DNA from: Amborella trichopoda
Taxonomy: Eukaryota; Streptophyta; Magnoliopsida; Amborellales; Amborellaceae
Direction: 5' to 3'
DNA length: 64,000 nt
Assembly (NCBI RefSeq): GCF_000471905.2
Contig: NW_006496825.1
Coordinates: 1,443,750 to 1,507,749 of the forward strand
This document shows positions 1 to 11,500 of this stretch, one piece after another. Every line of letters starts with the position of its first letter. Positions within the stretch are counted from its first letter, which is position 1. The notes under the pieces were generated by a model that saw only the letters and a list, made by a program, of their open reading frames with translations, made no database searches and had not been told where the DNA came from. The position numbers were made by a program, and so were the translations under genes.

Positions 1-581
1 CCTCATATTAATGCACTTTGCAGGGAGACCCATTCGGTGACTTTCGCAGTCGCCTTCATTGAACCGACTTGGTTTTGAACTACGATTCAGATAAAGGCTT
101 ACCGAAATTGGATTACCTTTTTGTGCCATATGGCTCTTACATGGCCCAAGGAACTAAAACTTTGTTTTCTCACCAGTCACCGGTCACCATAACCAAATCT
201 TCTTTCAGAATGTAAAGTCATTATTAATAGATTTTAGCATGTTCATGGCTTCATTGTATGTCCTATTGGTCTTTTTTTTATGTAAATAGGCCTTAATATT
301 TTAACCTCAATGGCCTTTATCAGCATTTTTGACTTCTAGCCATTAATAATCTTTTCTAACTCAATGCCTTTGGCAGCCTTTGCTAGTTTGATATATTCCA
401 CTCTTTTGATGTAACATTGCTTTTGTGATGCATGGTTCCCCAATGGATGGCATATCCATGTTAGATGCTTGGAATACATATGTAGAATCACAATCAAAGA
501 ATAAGAAACAAATGTTGATGCATGTATGAACCTTAGCATTTCTTTCAAATTGAGTGCCATACCAATTTGCTATATGTATAA
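1..581. other. No gene seen; noncoding flank
   Basis: AT-rich single-copy-looking DNA. The only open frames are short and without recognisable motifs. It may be intron 1 of the ABCI11-like gene, whose first exon is not found in the window. Confidence 0.4.
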
Positions 582-957
582 GGAAAAAGTTTATATAAGG
601 GTGAGGCCCTAAACATTCAAATCAAGGCACATCTCAAAAATTCTGAGGTTTTTTCGATGCCCAAAAATCCTCAGATCGATTATATCGACCACAAGATGTA
701 TGAACATGATAAAAAAATGATGTGCATCTTGTAATGCGTTTTCTAGAAAGTCAATTTTCAAGATTATCAAGTGTTCATAGATCTGCTCGACCTACACTAT
801 TTTTGAAGCTTTAAATTTTACAATTAGAGATGAAAATAGATTCTCCGGCCATCACAAAGATATTCAATACTAAAATAACATTAGCATCTTTCGACACTTT
901 TTCAAGGTACGTCATACTTTGATTGTTTAGGGCCTCAGTCTTATACAAACCACACCC
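582..957. mobile_element. MITE family 1, copy 1
   Basis: Both ends carry the same inverted motif: the left end reads ...TATAAGGGTGAGGCCCTAAAC, and the reverse complement of the right end reads ...TATAAGACTGAGGCCCTAAAC. The flanks TATGTATAA and TATGCACAA agree at 7 of 9 positions, consistent with an old 9-bp duplication. The interior is noncoding. Related copies lie at 45988-46382 and 63572-63940. Confidence 0.6.
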
Positions 958-1099
958 TATGCACAATGATGAGAATTCACAGTTATTATTTGTAAGAGAA
1001 GGTAACTCCTTATATTAAAAGTCAATCTTCTACAGTTACAGACCAAAACGGGAAAGAGAAGGTACATAAAAGAACCCAAAAAGCAAGCACCTTTACTGT

Positions 1100-1525
1100 G
1101 GGTGGATATTACAAAATATGGTTGGGGATGCCCCCTCTTTTGCAAGGATAGCCACTGTAGCATTGGCCTCTGTCCATGTGATGGAAACATATTTGTAGGA
1201 AGCCGCTAAGCTCGATGACTTCTTCCAAAATCTGCTCCAAACTCCAGGGAAAAGTGGACATCCTGTTTGACCAATTCATAACATTCTTGGAGTCTCTCTC
1301 AACTGCCAATGGAGAGCCCCATGACTGATCAAACAGCTTGAGCTCTGCAAGGAGGAACTTCGCATCAGTTGCAGTCGATGCTGCATTGCTCGACGGCCCT
1401 AAAAAAACAATAATGTGGCAGCTATGCTATTCCTTAAGATATTGCCAATGCCTGCCCTTCCCGAATTGCCACAGGACCACTCATTGAAGATATTTCCTGG
1501 TTAGTGGTGCAATCCGATACACAGA
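1100..1525 (-). mobile_element. LINE RNase H remnant
   Basis: Minus-strand translation over several frames gives AGIGNILRNSIAATLL, ATDAKFLLAELKLFDQSWGS and AVERDSKNVMNW. This is the reverse-transposon RNase H pattern (E in the helix, D in the ERDS motif). It is followed by a frameshifted ANATVAILAKEGA end. Only the 3' scrap of a LINE is present, with stops and frameshifts; it resembles LINE-A and the fragment near 32 kb. Confidence 0.6.
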
Positions 1526-2420
1526 TCTTGCAATTGACATGGGAGTGGTTCTAGAGACAGTATACTTGTTTGGTAGAAAGTTTAAGGTTAAGTAAAACTT
1601 GAACTCCTTTCTAAGTCTTACCCACAGTGTATATCATCAAAATCCGCTTATTTTAGATGCTTTAAGGACCTTCAACTCCACTATTTGTTCCAATTCTATT
1701 GAAAATTCATCATTGATCATCTGCATGTCTCCCATGTGCTTTTGTTGTCCTGTTCAGCATTTGCATCATTATCAGCACTTTAGTTTCTCCCTAATTTGAA
1801 TGATAAGTGCAATGCCAATTTTTCATTTATGAACTCATTCACTTTTTCTTTCTTTTAAGAAGACTCATGAAATGGTTCTGATTCCTTTTGACTGTTGAAG
1901 TTATATTTCCTTGCAAGAATTATTTGAGATATTTGATGTGGAGAACTAGAATTTTTTTATTTCATCTTTTGAGATTTATTTCACCTTATTGACACTACCT
2001 GTTCATTTTAAACCAATGTTGGGAAACATGTACTCGGGTTGGGACTTGCGGGGTCCTGTGTCTGAGCCAGGTCTGACAGATTCGGCCAGGTTTGTTACAG
2101 TGTCGGCCCAGTCCAAAACAGAAAAGTAATGAAATATTGGCAAGCCCATACTCAGACGTTTTGGTTCCGGACTCAGCAGCTTGCTGAGTTTGAGTATCCT
2201 AGGCGAGTCTGAGTTGGAGTCACCAAGTTTTCTTACACTTATTAGTTTTTCTACTATTCTCTAATGAACTGGCCATATAATACTGTTTGCAATTCTGTGC
2301 AGTGTACAACAACCCCTTGGTGTCGCTATTATTATGTATCGCTATGCATTTCTCTTTTGAATCAATATATTTTTGGTTGAGATATTGACTGTATATGCCA
2401 TTTGAACTGGTTTGTTGAAG
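1526..2420. other. Noncoding intron-like DNA
   Basis: No coding similarity seen. Around 2010-2220 there is a GC-richer patch rich in GGTCTGACAGATTCGGCCAG-type words, a composition also seen near 21450-21550, 22500-22600, 62750-62830 and 63130-63240. These patches may be parts of an old dispersed repeat. Confidence 0.35.
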
Positions 2421-2500
2421 GTCAAGGATGTAAATTATCGACCTCCTGGAACCCAGCACAACCTTTTAAATGAAGTTAGTCTCTCTCTGCCAGAGAAAAG
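2421..2500 (+). CDS. ABCI11: ABCI11-like exon a: N-terminal part of ABC domain
   Basis: Translates as VKDVNYRPPGTQHNLLNEVS followed by LSLPEK and the first two bases of a Ser codon. This is the A-loop region that precedes Walker A, including the RPPGT motif of the plant family. It is preceded by ...TTGAAG and followed by GTCATT, so it can be spliced, though the donor is weak. The missing base of the split Ser codon is supplied by the next exon at 10809, after an 8.3-kb intron filled mainly by LINE-A. Confidence 0.75.
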
Positions 2501-5500
2501 GTCATTAAGAAAATGACTCGTTTTCTAATATTAGTATTTTCCCTATGGTGGATTTCTTACCTGCATTTTACTTTTACAATTATTTCTTGTTCCAAAAGCT
2601 TAAATATCCTGTTGGAGATCATAGTCCTTAGTTCCAGCACAAGGCAAATTCTCTCATATAACTTGATGCTAAGCTTCAATTCCCTCAAATTGAAAAGTGG
2701 CTCAATTTGAAGTCCTTTAGCTTTGCTAAGGCGATGCAACAGATACAATTCAGGGATATGTCAACAAGTTGTATGTCCTTGGACATGTCAATTTTGTTGC
2801 TGTCATTGCTGTGAAACTAATTTTCCCATTGTTTTTAACAGAGATTGCTTACATCTGATCAACCACTTTTAGAATAAGTTCATTTTTTTCTTTTCTGACT
2901 CATTACGAAAATTCTCGGATTCTATGAATTCTAAATCGGATCTGCAACTCTTATCTTTGAACTCTGGCATACACATGAAATTTGAAGAAACCATATTAGA
3001 TCTTACTTGATATTCATCCAGTTTCACCGTATTAGGTCTTACACTTGCTGCTCATCGGGCTTTTCTTGGTTAATACTTGATAGTCAACCAGTCGTGCAAA
3101 CTCTGTTGAGAATCTGCTTGATACTCAGATATGAACAATGGCCAAACTGTGACCCATAGTTGGTGGAAGCAGGGGAGAGTGAGCGGTAGTGGGTGAGAGA
3201 GTGAGGACATGTCACAGGCTAGAAGCTCCCTAGGTGTGGAGCATGTCCTTACCATAATTTGATTAATAAAAATAGAAATATTAAGAAAATTAGGTATTTA
3301 AAAAAAATTTAAAAATCCAATTTCCCATAAAATATAGTCAAAAGGGCCAATAGAAAATAATTATTTATTGATTGATTTTTTATATATTTATTGATAATGT
3401 TAACTTTTAATCGTAAGAAGGAGAGAAGTGCAAAAGACCTAGGCGATTCACAAGGGCGGATGCTCTAGGGGAGTAAGTAAAATAAAAAAGGCAGAATAAA
3501 AAAAGCCTTCTTCTAGAAGGTTACAATAATGAAACAGCAACCCAAAAAAAGATGCTGATCCAAAAATCCAAAGAAGAACAAAAAGCAAAAACCAAAAAAT
3601 TTTCTACTAGTTTCCAGCCATGGTAGCCTCTTCTTTAGCTAGGGCATTAGCTTCCTTGTTTCCTTCCCACCAGGTATGTCTCCATAAGACGAGCATATCC
3701 CTGTGAAAGTAGTCAATCTCGTCAAAAATGTGTTCCAGGAACCAAGGGGGGGGGGAGCGGGGTGAAGAAGAAGGCCTTGGGGCCCAAAAAATAGTGTTCT
3801 TGGAATCTCCCTCAACAGTTATGGAGTGTAGAGTTAGCATTTGAATGAGCTTGAGCCCTTCCAAAAGTGCTACGGCCTCGGCCTCCATTGAGTTGGCATG
3901 GACAATCTGTTTGGAAATTGAAGCCACAGTAGTACTGAAGTGGTCTCTGATGCTGGCTCCTGCTCCAGACAGACCTGGGTTTTCTAGGGAAAATTAAGCT
4001 TAAGTTGGCCCTGTGGAGGAGGTCTCCAATTAGATTCCATGCCCGGGGGGGACGCTTGTGGTCATGTTGAAGAACGATACTGCAATCTTGGATAAAGGCC
4101 GAGGTGGGTACCCCTTTGAAATAGCATCTCAGCAGGAAGCATTCACTGAATATTGAACAGGCTAAGGATTCTCCCCCATAGATTGAAGGCATAGGGCAGT
4201 GCAAAATGAGATGGTCATTTGTTTCTTGGTCCGCCAAGCACAATACGCATCGGTTAGGAAGAGGAATACCTTTTCTTTGCAGTTGATCAACTGTGAGCAC
4301 CCTTTGGGAGAGGGGCAAAGGAGACCCAGGACCCAGGACTGTGCAACTGTGGAAGTTGGAGCTACGGGTAGAGTAGGGGGCTGTGATAAGTTTTGGTAGA
4401 AAGAGGATACCGAAAAAATTCCGAAGGCTGATGGGGTTCAAATAATGCGGTCTGGACCTTGAGGAGCTAAGAGGATGATGACTTGTAGTTCTGCCGCCAA
4501 CTCAGTAAAATGGGAGATTTCAAGCTCATTAACGTTCTTCTTAAGACTGGATTCCATGATCGCAAAGACCCTGCCATTACCATCTCTTCTGCTATTGTAG
4601 CTCCTTGACCTCGAGCAAGAGAGTAGAGGTCAGGGAAATAGTCCATGAGAGGTGTGTGGCCTAGCCACAGGTATTTCCAGAAGAGAATACGGCTGCCCGC
4701 TATTGGGTGGAACCTTATGCGAGATTTGAACAACTAGTGTGCCGCGCAAATCAACCTCCATATCCCAGAGGATCTATTAGTAGGTTGGCAATCCGGTAGC
4801 CAGGGTGAGTTGGGAAGTCGATATTTATGCTTGAGGATGTCGATCCACAACTGATCCCTTAAAGTTGTTAAACGCCAACACCATTTACCTAGAAGAGAAA
4901 AGTTTTGCTTTCTGAGGTTTTTAGTCCCAAGCCCTCCCGATTTTTTAGGAAGACAAATTTTATCCCATGCTATAAGGTGTTATCTGATGTTAGAGGCCTC
5001 TTCCGACCAGAAGAATCTTCTCATTAACTCTTCTATCCTTGAATTGATTGAAACATGCATATGGAACAAAGACATTTGATACACCGGAATGTTTGCAAGA
5101 GTTGCTTTGACTAGAGTAAGTTTGCCTCCCTGAGATAGAAATCGGGCTTTCCAATCAACTAGTCTGCAGTCCACCTTGTCAACTATGAATGATCATAACC
5201 ACTTTTTGGGTTTATCTATGCAAAGAGGTAACCCAAGGTATTTGGAGGGAAAATCTTTCGCCCTGCAACCCCAACTCAGCAAAACCCTTGAGGGTGGTTG
5301 GGTCTACATTAATCCCCATTATTTTGGATTTGTCAAAGTTGACTTTGAAGCCTATGACAAATTCGAAGCACTTGAGAAACAGGAAGAGGTTGTGGATCTC
5401 TTCGGGTATAGCGTTGCAAAATACTAATGTATCGTCCGCATATTGGAGATGGGTGACCGTAGGGCCATGGTGTCCCACCTTAAATCCGTGCATGCGTCTT

Positions 5501-8500
5501 GCTACATACATTCTTGAGATAGATTGATTGAACACCTCAGCTGAGATGACAAAAAGAAAGGGGGAAAAGGGGATCCCCTTCTCTTAAACCCTTGGAAGCG
5601 GGAAATAATCCTTTGGGTGATCTGTTGATGAGGATAGAGAAGTGAGGATGTGAGTAGTACGCTTTTATCCAAGTTCTCCACCTAATACTGAAGCCCATTC
5701 TGATATAGGTTTCCTCAAGAAGATCCCAGTCTACATGATCACATGCCTTCTCCCAATCGAGCTTAACAACGATTTCAGGTTCTTTGAATAAGTGCATAGA
5801 GTGGATGCATTCGTGAGCCACCAGGGCCCCATCCAAGATCTAGTGATCTTTGATGAATACACTCTGGGAGGTAGAAATGACTAAAGGGAGGACCTCTTTG
5901 AGCCGAGAGGCCGAGACTTTTGCAATGATTTTGTAGGTGGAGTTAACAAGGCTGATGGGGTGAAAATCTATAAGCTGGGTTGCTCCTTCAACCTTAGGAA
6001 TGAGGGTTATGAGCATAATGTTAACAGCCCTGTGAATAACCCCCATCGAGTAGAATTCTTTGACGAACATCAGGAAATCTTATTTAAAAGTTTCCCAAAA
6101 CAGTTTGAAAGGAGTTATGGGGAACCCGTCAGGCCCAAGAGCTTTGTCCGAATCCAAGTGAGAGATGGCTGCTAAAATTTCAGGCTTCGAGAAAGGTCTT
6201 GCTAACTAGTGAGCTTCCTCGGGGCGAAGCGTCAGGAAAGAAAGGTCCCTCATGATAGGTTTGGGGCCTGAAGGAGCAAAAAAGAGATTTTTGTAGTAGG
6301 AGAGGATGGCTTGCTCTATTTCCAGAGGTTGATAAAGAAGGTTCTCCGCTACCAACAAGTGGGATATGATATTGTCTCTGCATCTGCAGTTGGCGGTCAT
6401 ATGAAAGAATCTTGTATTGAGGTCTCCGACCTTCAACCATTTGATCTTGGACCTCTGATACCAGAAGAACTCTTTCTTGAGGATGGATTGGTAAAGAAAT
6501 TTAAGTTGGCCCCTTTACTGGAGTTTAGAATATGAGAGACCTAGATTCTTCAAGATTGTCTAGGGCCTTAATGGCCTATTTTTGTGGTCCATGAAACCTT
6601 GGAAGGCTCCTGCTTCAGGATTTTAGGTGGGCCCTTAGTAATTGAAGTTTCCATTGAATTCTGAATCCTGCCCAACCGAGTACTAGAGTTGGTAGTGATT
6701 GCCACCAGGCCGAGAATTGGGTGAGTAGAGAGGATTCTTGAAGTCCCCGCCTATACACCAAATTGGGTGAGGTAGGAAGGCGACTAGGTTAAGTTCATCC
6801 CAAAACAAAGTTCTGTAAGTGTCTAGGTTGGGTCTGTAAACTATGGAGAATTTCCACAGCAGTCCCTCTGGTATCTTAGATAGTAGGACGGTTATTGAAA
6901 ACCTGACTATATGTGATAAAACCAAGGCATGGGCTGTAGGGTTCCAAATCACCCAAATGCCCCTCGATTCCCCCACGGTGGGGAGAGCTACCCATTTAGA
7001 AGGTTGGCGTCCCCACACTTGTCTGACTTGAATCAAGGTGGGGTTAAGTAATTTACTTTCAGTCTATGCCAAAATTGTGGGGTTTTGTCTCAAGCATAGA
7101 TCCTCGATTGCCTACTTCTTATGGGGCAAGCTAAGCCCAAGGACATTCCAAGAGAGTATTAACATTAAGGAGTGAGAGATTGAGGAGAGTTCCGAAGGGA
7201 ACGTCTCGACAAGAACCTATGGAGGGCACCTAAACAAGGAGAGGAGAGATAGAGGGATTAGAGGAAGACGACTGATCATAGTTGATGCTGCTTGTCAAGT
7301 TTACGACCTCGCCACTGCCCTTCTTGCTTGGATTGTGCGTCGTCTTTGAAGAATTGGAGGAATGGTCCTTCGGATCCGTTGTGGGGGAAGTCCATCACTT
7401 GCATCGCGTCGAGGATTCTGCCTTGGCCTGCATCGATGCCATTAACATAATTTGAATCCATCGGGGGGGGGCGAGGATCCTCGAAAGTGTCTATGGACAG
7501 AGAGTCTTTAGAAGATACCATCGAGGGAACAACTGAAGGTGACGGTAAGGCTGACAGACCTAGAGTAGGGGGCCCATATATTATAGTGGGCCTGAAGATA
7601 CCTGAAGTGAGACCAAAGGGATCCGCTGCTGAGTTGATGCCCAAGTCTTCTAGAGTAAGAGGGGGAAGAAGAGAGGAGACTCCGGTGGATAGAGAGAGAG
7701 AGGGAAGAGGAGAGGAGACCCCTAGAGATGGTGGCAAAGGCAAGCTGGGTGAACTAGGCAAAGGCTCAGGGTTCTGAGAAATCGAGTGGTTCTGGGTAGG
7801 TTTCAAAGGGGTTTTTGGAGTGGTGGAGGCCAGTAATGGAGTAGGCACTGAAGTGGTCGAGGGTGAGATTGGGGGTGAAGCTACCGAAAGGGAGGGTGCG
7901 GGTGGAGGGATGGAGAAGTAAAGTGTGCAAAGGCAGAGAAGGGAGTGAGGCCGCCCCTGGAGAGGGGGCGGAGGGTACAAGAGAGTTTCGCGCCTACAAC
8001 GAACCCAAGGGGCAAGAGGAGGGGGACGTTGAAGAGCAAGGATGGGTGGACCCGAGAAGCAAGGTTCGAGGTAAGAGGTGGGTGATAGAGGTGGGGGCTG
8101 AGGAGGGGTAGTGGGAAAGTGAATGAGAATTGGAGGAGAGAGTCCAACAGGGATAGAAATGATGATGGGGTCTCCATTGAGCGGGTCGGCAATAATGCCG
8201 ACGAGCATAGGAGGAAGAGCAAGAGAGATGAGCAAACGGGGGTTCATGTCATCCGAAGTGGTCCCAAGCGATTCAACAGGGTTCGAAGAAGGATGAGGAT
8301 CACTAATAGTCTCTTCGGGATCACCCGGAATAGCCCTGAAGTCAATAAGAGGGGAGGACGGTGGAGCAGGTGCAGGTCCCTAGTGAAAAGGGGAAAGAAA
8401 AGATGCAGGGGAAGGGGGAGGGTTGGGGGGAGAAGAAGACGAGGCCAGAGAAAAGGTGGTTAGGGGAAGGGGCGGTGAAGGCTCTAAGGGGGTTGGTGTT

Positions 8501-11500
8501 AGAGACCATCATTAGAGGAGATGGCGAAAAGGAGGGTAGGTTGAGTCTAGTGACGGGAATGAGCGTCGAAGTTGGCAGAGAGCCGAAGAGAATGAGTGTG
8601 GGCAGGGTCGAACGGGGGTGACGAAAACCAATGACAGTAGAGGCCCTGGAAGGGGAATTGGGGGAGGTAGGTCCGTAGGTGGCAGGTGATGAGGGCGGCA
8701 CAAGACAAGTGTCAGCGTCATCCTGAGACCGAGGAAGGAGGGTGGAGCTTGAGGGGGTAGGTGGTACAACCGAGGTGTCCAGAAAGGACGCAGGCACAAC
8801 GAGAGAAGCAGCAAAGGGCGGCTGCCTCAGGGCAGCATTGATTGAAGGCAAGTGACGTGGCGGTTGAGTGACAGAAATGGCCATGCCTGAAACTTCCTGA
8901 GCGCGACATGTGTCAGCCAAAAGGTGATCCGAGTCGGTGCAATCGAGTTCATGGCAGTCAGAGCGGTATGCAGGCAGGGGTAGAGGTGGTGGAGGAGGAG
9001 GAGGTGGTGGAGGGAGGCCAACAGGTTATTGGGGAAAGCACTGTTGGCCCCCTTGAAATGAAGGTCTCCGAGGGAAGTAGTTTTCGTGAGCCTGGTTGTG
9101 AGACTACCACTTTCTGGAAACGATTGTCAAAGGTTCCTGGGAGTCCATAGACAGCGCTGACGAAATTTGGCAAGTAGGGCCAGTCGGAGGTGAGTTCACC
9201 GGAGCAACGAAACGAGGAGAGGGTGGGGATCCTGCAGACAGAGAGAAAATCCTGAACGTAGGCACCAACGACTTCAAGCCAAAGGAAGGGTGGTATGGTT
9301 TGGGGGTCAAGGACATCAAAGGTAAGACGTAAGGACCCCAGCGGGAGGCTCTCCATGGATTGCCAGTGAACTTCCACAAAGGAGCTGCAAGCATTTCTGA
9401 TATCTTTGAAAGTGTCGAGGCATCAGGAGTGGAGAGGGATGGAGGTGGCTGTGAGCCAGACCTTTTGGCAAAGAAAGGCAGTCTTCAGACCATTTGGAAA
9501 GCTGTAGGGTGGCTCCCCTGAAATGGACCCTTGAGGATCTTCTGAGAGCTATAGAGGCCCCCTCAACGAAAGGAAAGAGAACAAGAATGACCCGTTAGAG
9601 AGTTGTCTGCACTTTAGGGCTGGCGCCTTCCAGCCTTCATTGGCCTAGATATCGATACCCTTGGAGTCGTCTCTCTAGGGATAGAAGACCCCCACTAGGG
9701 ATGACCTGAATTGTTTGGCAAGATTGGAGGAAGAGATCAAAGGAATAGAGATGACACTAGGGGGACCAAGGGAGGGGGGGCAGAATGGAACCAGGAGAGT
9801 TTTCCATAATGAGATGATAAATTGATAATCATTCCATAGTTTTTGGGTTTCAATCACACACTTTTTCAATAAAGAACAAAAACTATTTGATTTTTATTTA
9901 GGTAGTAAATAATATTTTTATACTCCTTTGAGATTTAGTTTATGTAACAATAATACCAGAAAATGTAATAAAAAGAATATAATGATGAGGAATATCAGGA
10001 CAATTGAGAATAAAACAAGGGAGCTGATTTTTTTATTAATAAAATCTGTTTTATTCATAATTTCCCACTTTAGAACCTCTAAAAGCATATCAATCTTCTT
10101 TATTTACAATTTTACACTTTACAAAATCCAAAAGCGTTAGTTAGGTATATAATATGGTCGCAATTAGGTTCCAAATGAATAATCTTTTTAGCCTATTGTT
10201 GCCCCTTCGAGCGCCTAGGAGTGATCTTAAAATGTGGTGATCAAGATCCCAAAATTTAAAAATCACGATCCCATGGAGATCCCTATCCTTGAGCACTAGA
10301 GCAAGATCCTAGTGCTTGATTAGTACCTAGGTTGGGAGATCTCAGTAACTATGTTTTGACCTAAGATATGAAAATTAAATAGAATTTTATGATTTGAAAA
10401 TATTATATGCTCTGAAACTTGATTTCCTAGAAAATTTTCTTCAAACATCCTAGGGATACCATGTAGTCTGCCTGATTTGGTTTTGTGGTTAGTGCAATTA
10501 AATACCTTGTTAAGCCCACAAACAGATAATAAAAACATATTCTCATGATTAGGAAAATAAAGGAATAGCCTTTATGGGCTGCTTACATGAATATGAAAGT
10601 CTGAAATATGGGTTATGGATGGACAACTGATTGCTAAAGAATAGTGAGATTATGGCTGAGAAAAGACTGATCCAAAACAATAGACAGACGTAATATACAA
10701 ACTATCACACAACGCTCTACATCCTTGTCACAAATTGTTTAATGAAAGCGTTAGGGGCTCTCTTGAAATAAAAGTGGTTTTGTGAATGGTATGCTCTTTC
10801 TACTGCAGCTTGGGCTTGATCTATGGAAGGAGTGGAAGTGGAAAAACTACGCACTTGCAGGTTGCTTTCTCAATGCATCCTTGTTTGTGTTTTTATGTGT
10901 ATGCGGAATGATGCAATGGACACTGCTCACTCTTCTTTTGGTCTTATTTTCCTAGATCCTTGCTGGATTGTCTAAGCCCACCTCTGGTTTCATTTGTACT
11001 CAGAAATATGGGAATGATGGGCAGCCAAACCAACCCCCTGAAACATTATCATCAAAAAAGGTTGGCATTGTTTTCCAGTTCTCTGAGAGGTACAAATTTT
11101 CATACTAATATGCTTATGTGTCAACTAACCATGGTTGTTTGCACATCTTTGTGTTTTGGGTTGCTATCTTGGGATGGAAACCTTGGATTTTAGTGTTGTA
11201 TCACTGACACTATAATTACCTGCCATGGACTAAAATGGGAAACTTCACCTGTATAATTTTTGGAAAATATGGGTGGTCGGCCCTCGATCTCGACGCGCCC
11301 GTGGACCCGATACAGGACCCAGCCCGAGATCGCTCTCTCTGATACCAGGGTGTGGACGCCCCTCGCTTGTGCGTACATGCCCTTACGACCAGAACCAACA
11401 AATGAGAAAAGGTTTGAGAATGGTGTGAGGTGGGACCTACCTTGCGGGGTTGGGTTCGTGATGCGCTCGGGCGTGTGAGCAGCCCTCTTAGATCACGAAA

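Larger units (their letters stand above)
3400..9870 (-). mobile_element. LINE-A, L1-type retrotransposon, decayed
   Basis: Read on the minus strand from about 9.87 kb to 3.40 kb, the order is ORF1-like Pro/Ser-rich region, endonuclease, reverse transcriptase, zf-RVT and RNase H, the standard layout of plant L1 LINEs. Frames are broken many times. Neither a clear A-tail nor a target-site duplication could be identified, so the ends are approximate. It lies antisense in the intron between exons a and b of the ABCI11-like gene. Confidence 0.8.

Noticed and set aside
7276..8247. 323-residue Pro-rich minus frame as an extensin-like gene
   Set aside because: It lies directly upstream of LINE-A ORF2 in the same orientation, at the place of ORF1, and has no signal peptide or SPPPP pattern.
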